NCBI RefSeq assembly: GCF_964275005.1
Contig: NC_092696.1
Coordinates: forward strand, 22,787,472-22,851,471
Direction of reading: 5' to 3'
From: Diadema setosum
Lineage: Eukaryota; Echinodermata; Echinoidea; Diadematoida; Diadematidae
Length of the DNA: 64,000 nt
The notes beneath the pieces were generated by a model. It did not search any database. It was not told the origin of the DNA and worked only from the letters and a program-made list of their open reading frames with translations. A program made the position numbers and the translations under genes. This document shows, one piece after another, positions 13,176 through 49,437 of this stretch (its first letter is position 1; each line of letters opens with the position of its first letter).

Positions 13176-14546
13176 CATCACAAGTGTGGTGAATACATGT
13201 ACCGTATTGTATAACTGGTCAGAGACTGGTACACTGTAGATCATATTTGCTGTGATCATACTATATGGAGTCACTTGTCTGCTGAGGTTGTATATCATAG
13301 CTTGATGCAAGTATGTATGCTTTACAAGAGCACTTTCAATCCCATGTCCACGAAATACAATATGTATGTATTGTTTGTAGAAAAATGCTCATGGATATAA
13401 ATGATAGCCACGTTAGTTGATTGTAAGCGAAACACTATCTAAAACCAAATTTGTGTGGAAAATGTGTATTTTGAAGCAGGCACATGTAAGATGAAATAGA
13501 AAAAAAGAGCAGATATCATCATTTGAAACTCTAAGAAAATGATAAGTTCAATGTCATATATACCTGTAGTGTTGCTTCTCGCTAAAGAAGACAGTCAAAC
13601 GCTGATTTCCATGCATCAGGTTGTGTGTATGTGGGGGTGACTCTAGTTGATACAGATGCACTACAGTCAAAGCTATAAATGCTCACATTACGGTAGTTAG
13701 GTTGCGGGAGGAGAAATTTGGTGGATTTCAAAGGGCCATTTAACATTCGTAGTTGTGTAAGCAGCAAGGAATAGGAACCCAATCTCGTACCGATCATTGA
13801 CCTTTCTGGAAAATATTGAGAGAAGATTTGGAAACCCTTGTTATAATGTGCCACATTGATCTCTTGGGTAAATGTTCAACACACCATCTGTATACCTGCA
13901 CATATTGGAAGAGTGATTTGTTATCAGCCCATATCGTTATTCACGCTTGCTTGTCCCCTACCTACTGATATCATCAGGTAAAGGTGGCATTTGTGGAAAT
14001 AGATGTTCTTGGATGACTGTTGTAAGAGTCTGAGCATCTTGTATTGTGCTAGCATGGAATAGTAAATTTAGCATATATCCATATGCACATACCTGGTACA
14101 TTTTAATACCCATTGCGAAAGAACCGATGTTGCACTTGTCAGAGTAATAGTATACTAAGGACTTGTCTTGAAATTACTATTACTATACATCTGAATGATT
14201 AGCAACCAAAATCATATGACTGGGCTTTATTACAGTATAAAGAGGCATAGATATGCAAGTAGGTTTAGCACAATGTACAATGTATGAACAATAATTGCAC
14301 TATATGCAGCACTGGACTGTTGTCATTTTAGTCAAATTTGTGCATTATTGCAAGCATGTCATACAAACTGTGTGTGAGGTGTGTAACTTTAAGAATTCAT
14401 TAAATCACAGGTGCAAATATGTTTCTTTTTACAATATCTGCAGTGAGATTTGTGCTTGTCCTGTGTTTCAGTCGTACATTATATACCATGCACATTGCTT
14501 GTTACAAGTATAGATACTCCCTCTATGTGCAGCAGTGCACAATCAC

Positions 14547-14549
<3 letters not shown>

Positions 14550-14577
<28 letters not shown>

Positions 14578-14820
14578 TGCATGCATACATTAAACACAGT
14601 CAAGCACACTGAAGCCCACATACACAGGTTGAAACAAGCTAAAGTTGTACCATGTTAAAGAAAAATCACTGAACTTCCCACAGCCTAAACAAATGTGTGT
14701 GTCTATCTGTCTGTGTGTGTATGTATGTGTGTATGTATGTATGTAGTTGTGTATGTGCATGTATGTATGCGTGAATGTATGTATGTATGTATGTATGTAT
14801 GTATGTGAGTGAGTGACGTG
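14550..14820. repeat. (CA)n and (GTAT)n microsatellites
   Basis: (CA)13 at about 14552-14577 is followed, after about 110 bases, by a gtat/gt-rich tract at 14690-14815. These generate spurious His/Thr-rich reading frames. Confidence 0.9.
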
Positions 14821-15396
14821 AGTGTGAATTAGTGTGTATTTTCTGTACCTGGTCGTATCATCCCAATACTTGCCCAACTCTTGAAAGTATAATCTCTGAT
14901 GGTAGTGCAAAAAGCATGTTGCACTACCATCCCTTAGCTGAGGTTGATAGCATGTTTTTATATTCAAATGTATCACTTTAGGATGAGATGGGATATCTGC
15001 CCTCCACCACAAAATTTTGCTAAAATCTGAGTGTAATATCTCATGGAGAGCTAAGCCCTAGCTTTTATATTGATTCTGGTATTCACTATCTACACTTAAA
15101 GCAATCTCAGCCACACATCGTCTTCCCCATAGATATAAATCCATCTTTGTCAACACACAATAAACACCTCCAATTCTTTTATCCCAATCACAACATGCAA
15201 TTCCTCTCAAACATGCCCAATCACCTGAATATCATGGTTATGAACATGAGACAATCTTTGACACTAGTGGGGCAGCTTAGCAAACCTATTGTGCATTTTG
15301 TGATACAAGCACCAAATTTGGCACAAATGTACATTAACATATTGCAAACATTTTCAGATATTGGGCCACTTGGAATTCTCTCTTTATGTCCGCCAT

Positions 15397-16080
15397 ATTG
15401 GATTTCAAAATGGCCGCCATTTGAAATCTACATTTGCGACTATCTCTGGGTCTAATGGTGCTATTGACTCGATTCTGGTGTCTAAATGTATGTTTTGGGG
15501 GGCAAGGAATCCAATGGTAACAATCTGCATTGCGTGTTTTCACCAATGGGCCGCCATATTGGATTTCAAAATGGCCGCCATTTGAAATCTACATTTGCGA
15601 TTATCTCTGGGTCTATGCTGCTATTGACTCGATTCTGGTGTCTAAATGTATGTTTTGGGGGGCAAGGAATCCAATGGTAACAATCTGCATTGCATATTTT
15701 CACCAATGGGCCGCCATGTTGGATTTCAAAATGGCCGCCATTTGAAATCTACATTTGCGATTATCTCTGGGTCTAATGCTGCTATTGACTCGATTCTGGT
15801 GTCTAAATGTCTGTTTTGTTTTTTTTTTGGGGGGGGTGGGGCAAGGAATCAAATGGTAATGATTTGCATTTCGTATTTTCACCAATGGGCCGCCATATTG
15901 GATTTTAAAATGGCCGCCATTTGACATCTACATTTGCAATTATCTCTGGGTCTAATGCTGCTATTGACTCGATCCTGGTGTCGAAATGTATGTTTTAGGG
16001 GGCAAGGAATCCAATGGTAACAATCTGCATTGCGTATTGTCACCAATGGGCCGTCATGTTGGATTTCAAAATGGCTGCTA
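15397..16080 (+). repeat. Left tandem array, about 160-base units
   Basis: The block tggccgccat recurs at 15411, 15572, 15732 and 15911, with a diverged copy at 16072. Spacing is 160-161 bases; one unit is longer because of a T/G-rich insert. Each unit contains gccgccat[ag]ttgg and a 50-base stretch from ctacatttgcgattatctct to ggtgtctaaatgta. Confidence 0.92.
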
Positions 16081-16259
16081 CTCGATCTACATTTGTCGTT
16101 ATCTTAGGATCTAATGACTGATTTTGGTGGTGGTGGTGGCGGTAGTTGTAGTGGTAGCTGTAGTGGCGGTGATAATAACAGAAGTATTACATTGTGTCAT
16201 TCCAGGTTCATTGTGATGTATGCATGCCTATAGACTGACAGTGCTGGTTTTTTGTTTTT

Positions 16260-18260
16260 GTCAAAGAGGTTCAGATTAGCTCATGCTGAGCGAACTTCAC
16301 CATCAACATCACCGCAACTCACCACAACTGACTGGAAATTATGCCTCATATGTCAAGAAGACAAAATGGCGACACTGATCAAACCTGATCAATCAAAGAG
16401 GAAAGACATTGGTAGTGGGTAAAGTTCACTCGCATAGAACTTGATCAAATTCAATGAACTTTGAGAGCTTCCAGGATCATTCACTTGGAAAGACTCAATG
16501 ATGGTCATGGCATCGAAGCTGCGAAGGTTGAACACGGTGCACAATATCACCAGACGTGCAGGCTCCAGTACAACAACACCAAACTACAGAGGGCACAAAA
16601 GTGAGCACTCAAGAAAGAAGGGCAGAGCGATGAGGAACAATCTTTATGCAAACGCACCAGGGTACATTCATGTTCATCGAGTACAGAGAAGGTCCAAGAA
16701 ACGTGTTTCTACTGTGGATAACCTACTGGGGCTAACAGTCTTTGGAAAGCTGCAACATTGTCTCGGTGCTGCACTTGACAAAGCCTGCGAGCTGGACAGT
16801 GATAGTGATGCAGTCCATCTTGCCCGTGCTGCACACATTGTTCGCCATCACATGTTTGGAGAAGCCAAGCCCTTCACAGGATTCCCTGAAGGATGTCAAG
16901 AAGAATCTGTGCCACCGTTGCTGCTTGCCCTAGTCAGCATGATCCTAGAGGAACCCAGCATCAAGGACCAGACCGCAGACACTAACCCTGCAGCACTTAC
17001 CGCAGCCCAGATACTGAAGTTCAACAGCGTCAAACACATGTGAACACGTGGCACCACATCATCCCCCTGTGTCAAGCACAGTGTTGCACAGGAGACCCCA
17101 CTTCCAACATACATAGGGATGATGTTTCATGCTCATACACGCAAGAAGGAATTGGACGACAGACTGTCACACGTTGGCCTGAGCATCTCTCTCTCTCGTC
17201 ATCTTCGGCTGCATTTAATGCCAGCCAACAGCCACCAGATTCTCGAGTCATCTGCCCCATGTCGCTGCTTCCGCTCTTCCTGGAAAGTGCCCACATTGTG
17301 GCCATGATCCGGCATTCAATGGATGTGAAAAATGCTGTAGAACAACTGAATCCTGGACAGACACCAGTGGTCACCTTTGATCAGCTACTGTTTGCTTTGG
17401 CCAGCAGATACAGTGGAAGTGGCCAGAGAGTTATGGTGAAGACCACATAGTGGTGATATTTGGTGGTCTCCACATAGAGATGGCGGCACTGAAAACACTG
17501 GGGGACTGACTGCAAGGGAGTGATTGGGTGCAAGCACTTGTGCAAACTGAGATTACGATCGTGACAGCAGGGACAGCAGACTCATTCCTGCGAGCATTTC
17601 ATGTCTTGCGCACAAGAAGAGCACATCAAGTGACTGCAACAGCACTGTACATCCTGCAACACCATGCCTACAACCACTACTGTCTGGGAGAAACCAGGGA
17701 CGCACAGGACCTTCATGCGTTTGAAGACCGGTGTCGCCAGAGACGAGACAACATCACCCAGTTTCGCTACTGGGCAACTGTGCTAGAACTAGAACTATTG
17801 GTTCTAGTGTATGTGCGTTCTCTCAGGCAGGGATCGTTGATGATGTACCTCGATGCTCTGACAGAGCTGGTCCCACCTGTGCTAGGTGGATACCAGTGCA
17901 CCTAAAGGACATGGCAAAACTCACTACCAAACACCCAGATGTAGCCAGGAAATTCAGTGAAGGCCACTTCACAGTTCAGAAAACACAGAGGGTGTTTTCT
18001 TCCATTCCGATTGACCAGGCACATGAGCAGAATAATGCCTGCATCAAAGGAGACGGTGGCGCAGTTGGGCTCACTGACAGCCCTAGTGCCCTTCGTCGCT
18101 GGATGGTTGCGGAACCGGAGGTTGCTCGTGTGATCGAAGAATTCCAGGATGGGAACCAATACTGTAGACCGCAAACAGCAGACAAACAAGACAAACAAGT
18201 TTCTGGGACCGTCTCTGTACTCAATGAACGTGAATGTGCCCTGGCGCATTTCCATAAAGA
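16260..18260 (+). pseudogene. Transposase-like gene, DQAHEQNN family, interrupted
   Basis: Seen in order: a CLICQEDK Cys-pair block (about 16345-16375), an ..IEA..EHGAQYHQTCRLQYNNTK-like zinc-binding block (about 16510-16590), TFDQLLFALA near 17375, an EMAALKTLGD block near 17480, AGTADSFLRAFHVLRTRRAH near 17570-17630, and SSIPIDQAHEQNN...GDGGAVGL..SPSALRRWM near 18000-18105. I recall the same block order in many unnamed predicted proteins of cnidarians, molluscs and other marine animals. A transposase with an RNase H-like core (candidate acidic residues in FDQ, GD and HEQ) is inferred. The frame is broken in several places. The first about 440 bases of coding sequence also exist inverted in the right arm. 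Confidence 0.68.
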
Positions 18261-18680
18261 TTGTTCCTCATCGCTCTGCCCTTCTTTCTTGAGTGCTCTC
18301 TTTTGGTGTTGTTGTACTGTAGCCTGCACGTCTGGTGATATTGTGCACCGTGTGCAACCATCGCAGCTTCAATGCCATGACCATCATCGAGTCTTTCCAA
18401 CTGAAATGATCTTGCGAAGCTCTCAAAGTTCACTGAATTTGATCAAGTTCTATGCGAGTGAACTGTACCCACTACCAATGTCTTTCCTCTCTGATTGGTC
18501 AGGTTTGGTGAGTGTCTCCATCTTGTCTTCTTGACATATGAGGCACAACCTGCAGTCAGTTGTGGTGAGGTGCGGTGATGTTGACGGTGAAGTTCGCTCA
18601 GCATGAGCTAGTGTGAACCTCTTGGACATGGTGGAACTGTCTTGAATTAAAACCAGCACCGTCAGTCTACAGGCATGCAT
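18197..18680 (-). pseudogene. Second, inverted copy of the 5' coding end of the transposase-like gene
   Basis: On the minus strand, LAHAERTSPSTSP, CLICQEDK, ERLDDGHGIEAAMVAHGAQ and YHQTCRLQYNNTK repeat the N-terminal blocks seen on the plus strand at 16260-16670. The copy stops at the inner limit of the terminal inverted repeat, so it has no downstream coding sequence of its own. Confidence 0.78.
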
Positions 18681-18849
18681 GCATCACGATGAACCTGGAA
18701 TGACACAATGTAACATTTCTGGCATCATCACTGCCACTACAGCTACCACTACACCTACAAGTACTACTACCACCACCACCACCACCAGAATCAAGTCATT
18801 AGATCCAAAGATAACGACAAATGTAGATCGGGAAGCGGCCATGTATAAA

Positions 18850-19545
18850 AGCAGCCATTTTGAAATCCAATATGGCGGCCCATTTGGTGAAAATACGTAA
18901 TATAAATTGTTACCATTGGATTCCTTGCCCCCCAAAACATACATTTAGACACCAGAATCGAGTCAATAGCAGCATTAGACCCAGAGATAATCGCAAATGT
19001 AGATTTCAAATGGCGGCCATTTTGAAATCCAATATGGCGGGCCCATTGGTGAAACACGCAATGCAGATTGTTACCATTGGATTCCTTACCCCCCCCCAAA
19101 AAAAAGAAAACAACAACAAAAAACGTACATTTAGACACCAGAATCGAGTCAATAGCAGCATTAGACCCAGAGATAATCGCAAATGTAGATTTCAAATGGC
19201 GGCCATTTTGAAATCCAACATGGCGGCCCATTGGTGAAAATACGCAATGCAGATTGTTACCATTGGATTCCTTGCCCCCCAAAACATACATTTAGACACC
19301 AGAATCGAGTCAATAGCAGCATTAGACCCAGAGATAATCGCAAATGTAGATTTCAAATGGCGGCCATTTTGAAATCCAACATGGCGGCCCATTGGTGAAA
19401 ATACGCAATGCAGATTGTTACCATTGGATTCCTTGCCCCCCAAAAACATACATTTAGACACCAGAATCGAGTCAAAAGCAGCATTAGACACAGAGATAAT
19501 CGCAAATGTAAATTTCAAATGGCGGCCATTTTGAAATCCAATATG
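18850..19545 (-). repeat. Right tandem array, about 160-base units
   Basis: Mirror image of the left array: ccaatatggcgg or ccaacatggcgg blocks near 18867, 19028, 19215, 19377 and 19537. One unit carries an A/C-rich insert, matching the odd unit on the left. Confidence 0.92.
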
Positions 19546-20280
19546 GCGGACATAAAGACAGAATTTCGAGTGGCCCAATATCAAAAAATGTTTGCAACAT
19601 GTTAGTGTACATGTGTGCCAAATTTGGTGCTTGTATCACAAAATGCACAATTCCTTTGAATTTTCGAGCTAAACCGCCCCACTACACCACTTATCGTCAA
19701 TATTGTCACCATCGGTGGTCATTTATTTTGCGCAACTTTTCCATGTGGATTCTTTACAGAGTTAGTGGGTCTTACCCATCACAGGGGATATCATACGGGT
19801 TTACTTCAAAGTGATCAGTAACAAAAGCTGATTTGTGTCTGAAATTTCAAATCCACAGGAAATTATCTCTCACAAAATACTTATGTACACAATTTACAAC
19901 CCTCCTCAACTTCTGAGGTCACGACTTTCATTCCAATGAGAAACACTTTGAGACTGTACACATCAATTACTTCCCTCATGCACAGTATTAAGTTATATTG
20001 CATAAAGGGGGGCAATAATAGAAATGGGAGGAGCGTAGAGGGTATAGATGGGCATTATGGGTGGGGTAAACACTGGATGTTCATCACTAAAAATCAGCAG
20101 TAACAAGGCATCGTGGTATCCTTCACTGACCACTTGCAATTGAATCCTGTCAGTGGGAAACAAAATGACACTAATGAGGAAGAGGGAGAAAGAAGTAAGT
20201 ATGCCTTCAGAGCTACATGATTCCATTTGATTTAATTTTGACTTGATTGGATGTATTGGTGTCTGTGTCATTTTCATACA

Positions 20281-20507
20281 TACTGTAAAACATGATATAT
20301 TCGCGGCATGAAATTTTCACGAATTGGAGCCGACGGCCTTTTTTGTGGCATGAAATTTTCGCGAATTGCCACTGGCGTTCAATGCATAAAGTGTAGACAA
20401 GAAATTTCGCGTGCATTTTAATTTCGCGAATCTTGGGCAAGGGCGCTCGCGAAATTCACAAAATTCGCAAAATTAAAATGCACGCAAACATTCCTCATTT
20501 TACGGTA
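20281..20507. mobile_element. MITE of the ttcgcg family, TIR TAC[TC]GTAAAA
   Basis: The left end tactgtaaaaca and right end tttacggta are inverted. Inside are repeated ttttcgcgaatt and aatttcgcg motifs in both orientations. It is related to 12049-12222 and, by its gcgaaat content, resembles 42801-43015. Confidence 0.7.
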
Positions 20508-22352
20508 GCTGAAAAGGGCAAACAGCAATGAGACAACACACAATAAAAATCTCATAAATGAAAACAATGCATATTACACAAATTATACACCCTGCGATAA
20601 ACTATAAATGAAACAAACAAAGAAGGCATACAACATAATCAGGGTTGGTTGTTCATACGGTTGTACATACCTACAAGTAAATGCAGTTGTGTGGTTCGGT
20701 CATGGAAATTCTGAAATTTATAGTTCTCTGCACAAGGTATGATTACTCTGTGAGATATGTTTGTGTGCTAGCGCCATTAGATGGTGTGAAAGTTCAAACT
20801 GTCATATTCAAAATCGTTGGGCAATGTAGGAGGTGGCTGGTATGAGAGGGAGCATAAAGAATAAGTCATCCAGAGGATTTCAAATATGCTATGGAGCCAC
20901 TAGGAGGGAGGCTATAACATCTGATATCCCAAGGTTGGAAGATTCTGTACATCTCCAAAGCAAAAGTCGTCACCTGTCATATTACATGAGAGTACTTTGA
21001 GAGGAATATCTACATTGGACTTTAATTACGCATGGGAGCCATTTCTGACATATCGTCGGAGAGCCCAAAGGCATGCATCCCATCCCATCCCTGCCCAGCT
21101 TTTGTGGTTCCCTGAAGTAATACATTTCCACAAGCACCGTGAATTATCAGTCACTCAGATTCTAACATTGTAGAGAATACAATTTAATCAATTGATTGTG
21201 CTAGATACAGTCAACATCACCTAGGTTAACCTCACACAAGTCGAAAAAAAAAAAAATTGGCTGAATCAAAGAAAAATTCTACCATGCATGGATACAAACA
21301 TGCTCATTCTATTGCGTCAGTTAGAAATTTGCTGCAGTCAAAGGATTTTGTTAGGTCCCTTTGGATTTGACTTCAGCGAGGTTGAGTGCATAACATCTTG
21401 CCATTATTCATTATCATTTGCCATTTGATTTTAAAAGCGGAGAAGTTCTCCCGTATCAGAACACTCCTACAATGAGCTTAGCCATGGAAGAACAGAACAA
21501 AGATTTCAAACTCGTTCAGTGATCATGTTTGTCCAATTGTTACCAGGTATTGGCCTAGCCCGTATAATAACAGAAGACAAGCCACAGAGGGCATGATGCA
21601 TTCCTTAAGGCAGTGTAGGGGCTACGCTAATCCCTATTAGCTGTGCTAACAGTGTTGGGTAATAAAAAAATTGTGTAATACCACCGGGCGTGCATGCCAA
21701 GCACAAAAATCTTGAGAAATCTTATGCACTTTATGCTTTCTTTGCATTAACATGGTATACAAACGGGTTGTGTAAGTAGAGTTAATCTGATATCATCTGG
21801 TAGAGAAAAAGACACCAAAGTCTTGGAGAGCTTTTGAGAAATACATGTAATACATGTGGCATTCTTCACAACACAATACATCCACATACTAAAGGCTTCA
21901 TATATTATGTACTGATATGTGGATGGGAACACCTTAGTTTTGTAAGATCTTTTTTTTTGGGGGGGGGGAGGAGGGGTGAAGGAGGCATACACTTGGTTAG
22001 GAACATCCAGTTTTTGATATATTTTATATAATTGGAGGCTGAGAATCCCTTCTCTCAACTCTGAATTAAAAAACACTGGTTACTGTAATGCAAAGTGATG
22101 TACAAAATGCAACATTGGTGGCATACTCAGCCACTTGTAAACGAGCAAATTTCCCTGGAACAGGAATATACCTGTCTAGTTTAGCTCTGATGGTCCCTGG
22201 GAGGAAGACAACGAGACAAAATCACATCACCTGACTGCTCACAGCCACTTACTGCTGGGAAAGCAATTACAGTTAGCCTTAGAATAGAATGTACTGCAAC
22301 TCATAATCATACAATAGTGTCTTACTTTGGCAAATAAGAAATTAAGTGACTA

Positions 22353-22385
22353 AGGGGGTGTTGCAAGTTTCTTGCAACACCCCCT
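22353..22385. other. Perfect 15-base stem, 3-base loop hairpin
   Basis: AGGGGGTGTTGCAAG (22353-22367) pairs fully with CTTGCAACACCCCCT (22371-22385) around ttt. It lies downstream of the CTR9 3' end. The function is unknown. Confidence 0.85.
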
Positions 22386-22812
22386 AAAGGTGATATGCTT
22401 TATCAAAGAGCAAAATATAGTTGTCAATTACACTGACATTGCTGTAATGTCACTGTGTCTTGACTTAAATATCTCTCTGAAGAATGGGCGTTTTTTGCTC
22501 AAAAGTTGATATCCAAGTCGAACAGGCCTACATCCAATCTAAAACATAATCAATATCACCCTCTGATTTGGATTATTTGTCACTTAATTCCCTTTGCCAC
22601 TGAAGAACACATGAAAACACAAGTTGGACTACACTCAATCCAGTGTAACAAAACAAACTAAGAACATTACAAATGATATGGGGACTCCAAGCTACTCCGA
22701 TGAAACTAATCATTTCAGTTAATGAAAATGTTTAGAAAAGGGAATGAACTGCACAGCTTCATATGTCAAATTAGTGCACACATACAAAAACTTCCAAAAT
22801 GTAGTGAGACTT

Positions 22813-22822
22813 TTTATTTATT
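22813..22822 (-). terminator. Candidate polyadenylation signals for CTR9
   Basis: Two overlapping AATAAA hexamers on the minus strand (22817-22822 and 22813-22818) lie about 820 bases past the CTR9 stop codon. They are the clearest tandem signals on that strand. Their use is inferred. Confidence 0.35.
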
Positions 22823-23641
22823 TTTTTTAGTCCTTCAAAAGAAACTCTTTTTTGTGAATGCAGATCTGCATGTGTATGGGTGTACATTTTGTGTGTCTTG
22901 ATGCATCTTTATGTATCCACGTTTGTGACACTGCATGTTTTGAATCACTTTATGGAAACCATGAACATCAAACTGTAATTCCTCATGAAATTTGAACAAA
23001 AAAAAAAAAGATGCTAGAAGGATGACACATTCATTGCCTGTGACAAGCTAACAAACACCAAATACTTCTTTGTTTAACAGTGCAGGCAACTTTCAAAAAA
23101 AGGAAACAAAAGAGAGAGCAGTCTTTCAATAGCAAACAAAACATCAAGAGAATCACAAACAAATGTGCCACAGAGTACAAAGACAACGGATTGAACATTG
23201 CTGCACATGTACATTGTTCCACATGATAACATGGTCACATTTATAAGCAAAAAAGATTGGTTATGCACCGGATATCTAATACCATATCCTCTTGTGCCCT
23301 ACTTTAGTCAACCATATGTACTGCTAAACAAGAGACACAAAGTAATTTAAAGGGCACAATAACATAATGAGGTTCGACAGGCCTCATACTGTGTCTACAA
23401 ATTCAGGTTCCACACTGACGAATCAGGTTGCTATGATGTGAGGAATATGCAATGTACACAAACATCTCCATGTGGCTGTGAGTTTACTTGCCCTTAAATG
23501 AATCTTTCTAGACAGCTTTGTTTTTGTTTTGTTGTTTGACATCTCCTCAAGTTGCTATGCCAGGAAGGAGTGCTACTAGCTGAATGTGAGTGGAAATTTT
23601 CCAGAAATTTGACCTCCACCCTGGATTGTCCACGGGACAAC

Positions 23642-48012
<24,371 letters not shown>

Positions 48013-48049
48013 CTTGCTTGCGCGCTGACTTACAGACCTTCGTAGATGG

Positions 48050-49437
48050 CGCTGTTACACTGATCATTTTGCGCAATGAAAAATTTAATGAAAAATTATT
48101 TAACGCTAATGTTTTTCAAGTTAAACACGCTACTGATGCTGGTGGAAAAATTAGATCAGGGGCGCATTTTATTAGAAAGGGTTTAAATGTAGACGATTTA
48201 ATTTCTCTTTATGAATTGTACAATAATTTTCCAGCAGAGTGGAAGGTGGCGAGAATAGGTAATGTGAGGGATCATAATTTTGAATGATAACCCTGCTGAT
48301 GTTTTTGAAATTAATCTTAATATTAACAAAAAAGTGTACCCCTTAGTGTCAGTATCTTCAAAAATGATTTACAATATTTTTATTGGTACAATTGAAGATT
48401 CTTTCCTTTCCAAACACCCAGAAGTATTAGCTTTAAACATGGATAGATCGGCAAACGCAATCTGTTTCTCTATTCCTAGAATTTCAACACTAGACTGGAA
48501 GCTGAGAGAATTCCAGTATAAGCTTCTGCATAATGTCATTTTTTGTAATGATAAACTTCACCAGTTTGGAATAACACATTCAAATCTGTGCTCCTTTTGT
48601 AGGGAAGAGGTCGAAACATATTATCATATATTTTATGATTGTCCTTTAGTTTATCGAATATGGACGAGGTAGGAAATAAACTAAAATTTCCTCAGTTTAT
48701 TAAAGGTCCAGTTTACCTTTGGGAGCAGTGATTTCAAAAATGTTCAAGATATCACATTTGATGCATATGTGTAGGTCTGTTGTATCATAAAACATCCTAC
48801 CATATGAAATATTTGCAATAAAACCTAAAATATAAGGAGATATCAGGGTTTTTCTCAGTAAACCGTAACTGTATACGGTTTAGTCTGGAAAATTTTTTAT
48901 TATAACTATTGTTCACATTTTGTGTATTTAACAACACTTAACATCGATTATACTGATTCATATTTTGACAGTGGTTGTTTCTATCCCTAACTCACATTTT
49001 AGAATTATTTTAAAGCACTAATGCTTTCATCTGCAAATGGTAAATTATGCCTTTAATATAAATTGGCTGGATGTTTTACTTGGATTCAGGGAAAATGTCA
49101 AACTGAATCTTGAATCTTGAAATGATAATCCCTGTAGCAGCTCGTCGAAGCTAAACTGGGATGGGCTGTGCGATGACGATGTTGGCCGACGGTGCTTAAA
49201 GTGCTATTATACAGATGTAACTGCCTCAATGCCTTGTTGAATCATGTGTTAATTTTGATTAAGTATATGATTTACACTAATCGTAAAATTGGAAGAGTTC
49301 CAACCTGTGAAGAAATATGTAGGGCAATCGCCACCTCAAAACAGTCTGAATATGAAAAAGCAACATTAAAGGATAAATTGACATTACACTACGCGAAATG
49401 GAAAAATTATACTTCATGAAATACCGGGTTTAACTAT
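48050..49437 (+). mobile_element. 3' fragment of a LINE (L1/Tx1-like), interrupted by a MITE
   Basis: Reading frames encode the C-terminal end of a reverse transcriptase polyprotein: a segment to NNFPAEWKVARIGNVRD (48055-48287), then in a shifted frame WKLREFQYKLLHNVIFCNDK and a zf-RVT block CSFCREEVETYYHIFYDC (C-x2-C, H-x4-C) to 48672, and after a MITE a last block to WKNYTS (49419). The endonuclease and the polymerase core are missing. It is 5' truncated, as usual for LINEs. A related 3' tail may continue past the Mutator-like insertion (51125-51440, with gaataaa and an A-rich end), but this is uncertain. It begins about 40 bases upstream of the CTR9 ATG. Confidence 0.8.
48700..49056. mobile_element. 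TTAA-flanked MITE inside the LINE fragment
   Basis: Left ttaaaggtccagtttacctt, right ..aaatggtaaattatgccttt aa. Same family as 34013-34393 (shared tttgatgcatatgtgtaggt and aaaccgtaactgtatacggt). It splits the LINE coding sequence. Confidence 0.85.

Larger units (their letters stand above)
10187..15264. other. Intergenic DNA with small repeats, no recognised gene
   Basis: Apart from the MITEs at 11256-11608 and 12049-12222, a 24-base tandem repeat (13110-13175) and microsatellites near 14550-14820, only short AT-rich reading frames without family resemblance are seen. A perfect hairpin lies at 14898-14931. Confidence 0.5.
15265..19684. mobile_element. 4.4 kb DNA element with 1.45 kb TIRs and internal transposase-like gene
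   Basis: The left arm 15265-16702 and right arm 18197-19684 are inverted copies, from tagtgggg...gtgcattttgtgatacaagc at the outside to the 5' part of the internal gene at the inside. Each arm carries an outer unique segment, a tandem array of about 160-base units, a GTG/CAC-rich tract and the N-terminal coding region. The single-copy centre (16703-18196) holds the rest of a gene related to a multicopy invertebrate family with the motif DQAHEQNN. The gene is spread over several frames and looks inactive. The outer ends read TAGTGGGGC; a target duplication is not clear. The superfamily was not identified; the long TIRs argue for a cut-and-paste DNA transposon. Confidence 0.8.
19685..22790. other. 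Intergenic region between the long-TIR element and CTR9
   Basis: No gene was recognised. It contains a MITE (20281-20507), a perfect 15-base hairpin (22353-22385), a G-rich tract near 21954-21970 and A-rich runs. Confidence 0.5.

Noticed and set aside
14419-15012. His/Thr/Tyr-rich frames on both strands
   Set aside because: Products of (CA)n and (GTAT)n microsatellites.
15361-15924. Repeated 'protein' MYVLGGKESNGNNLHC-type frames
   Set aside because: Each is a translation of the 160-base satellite unit; frames vary between units.
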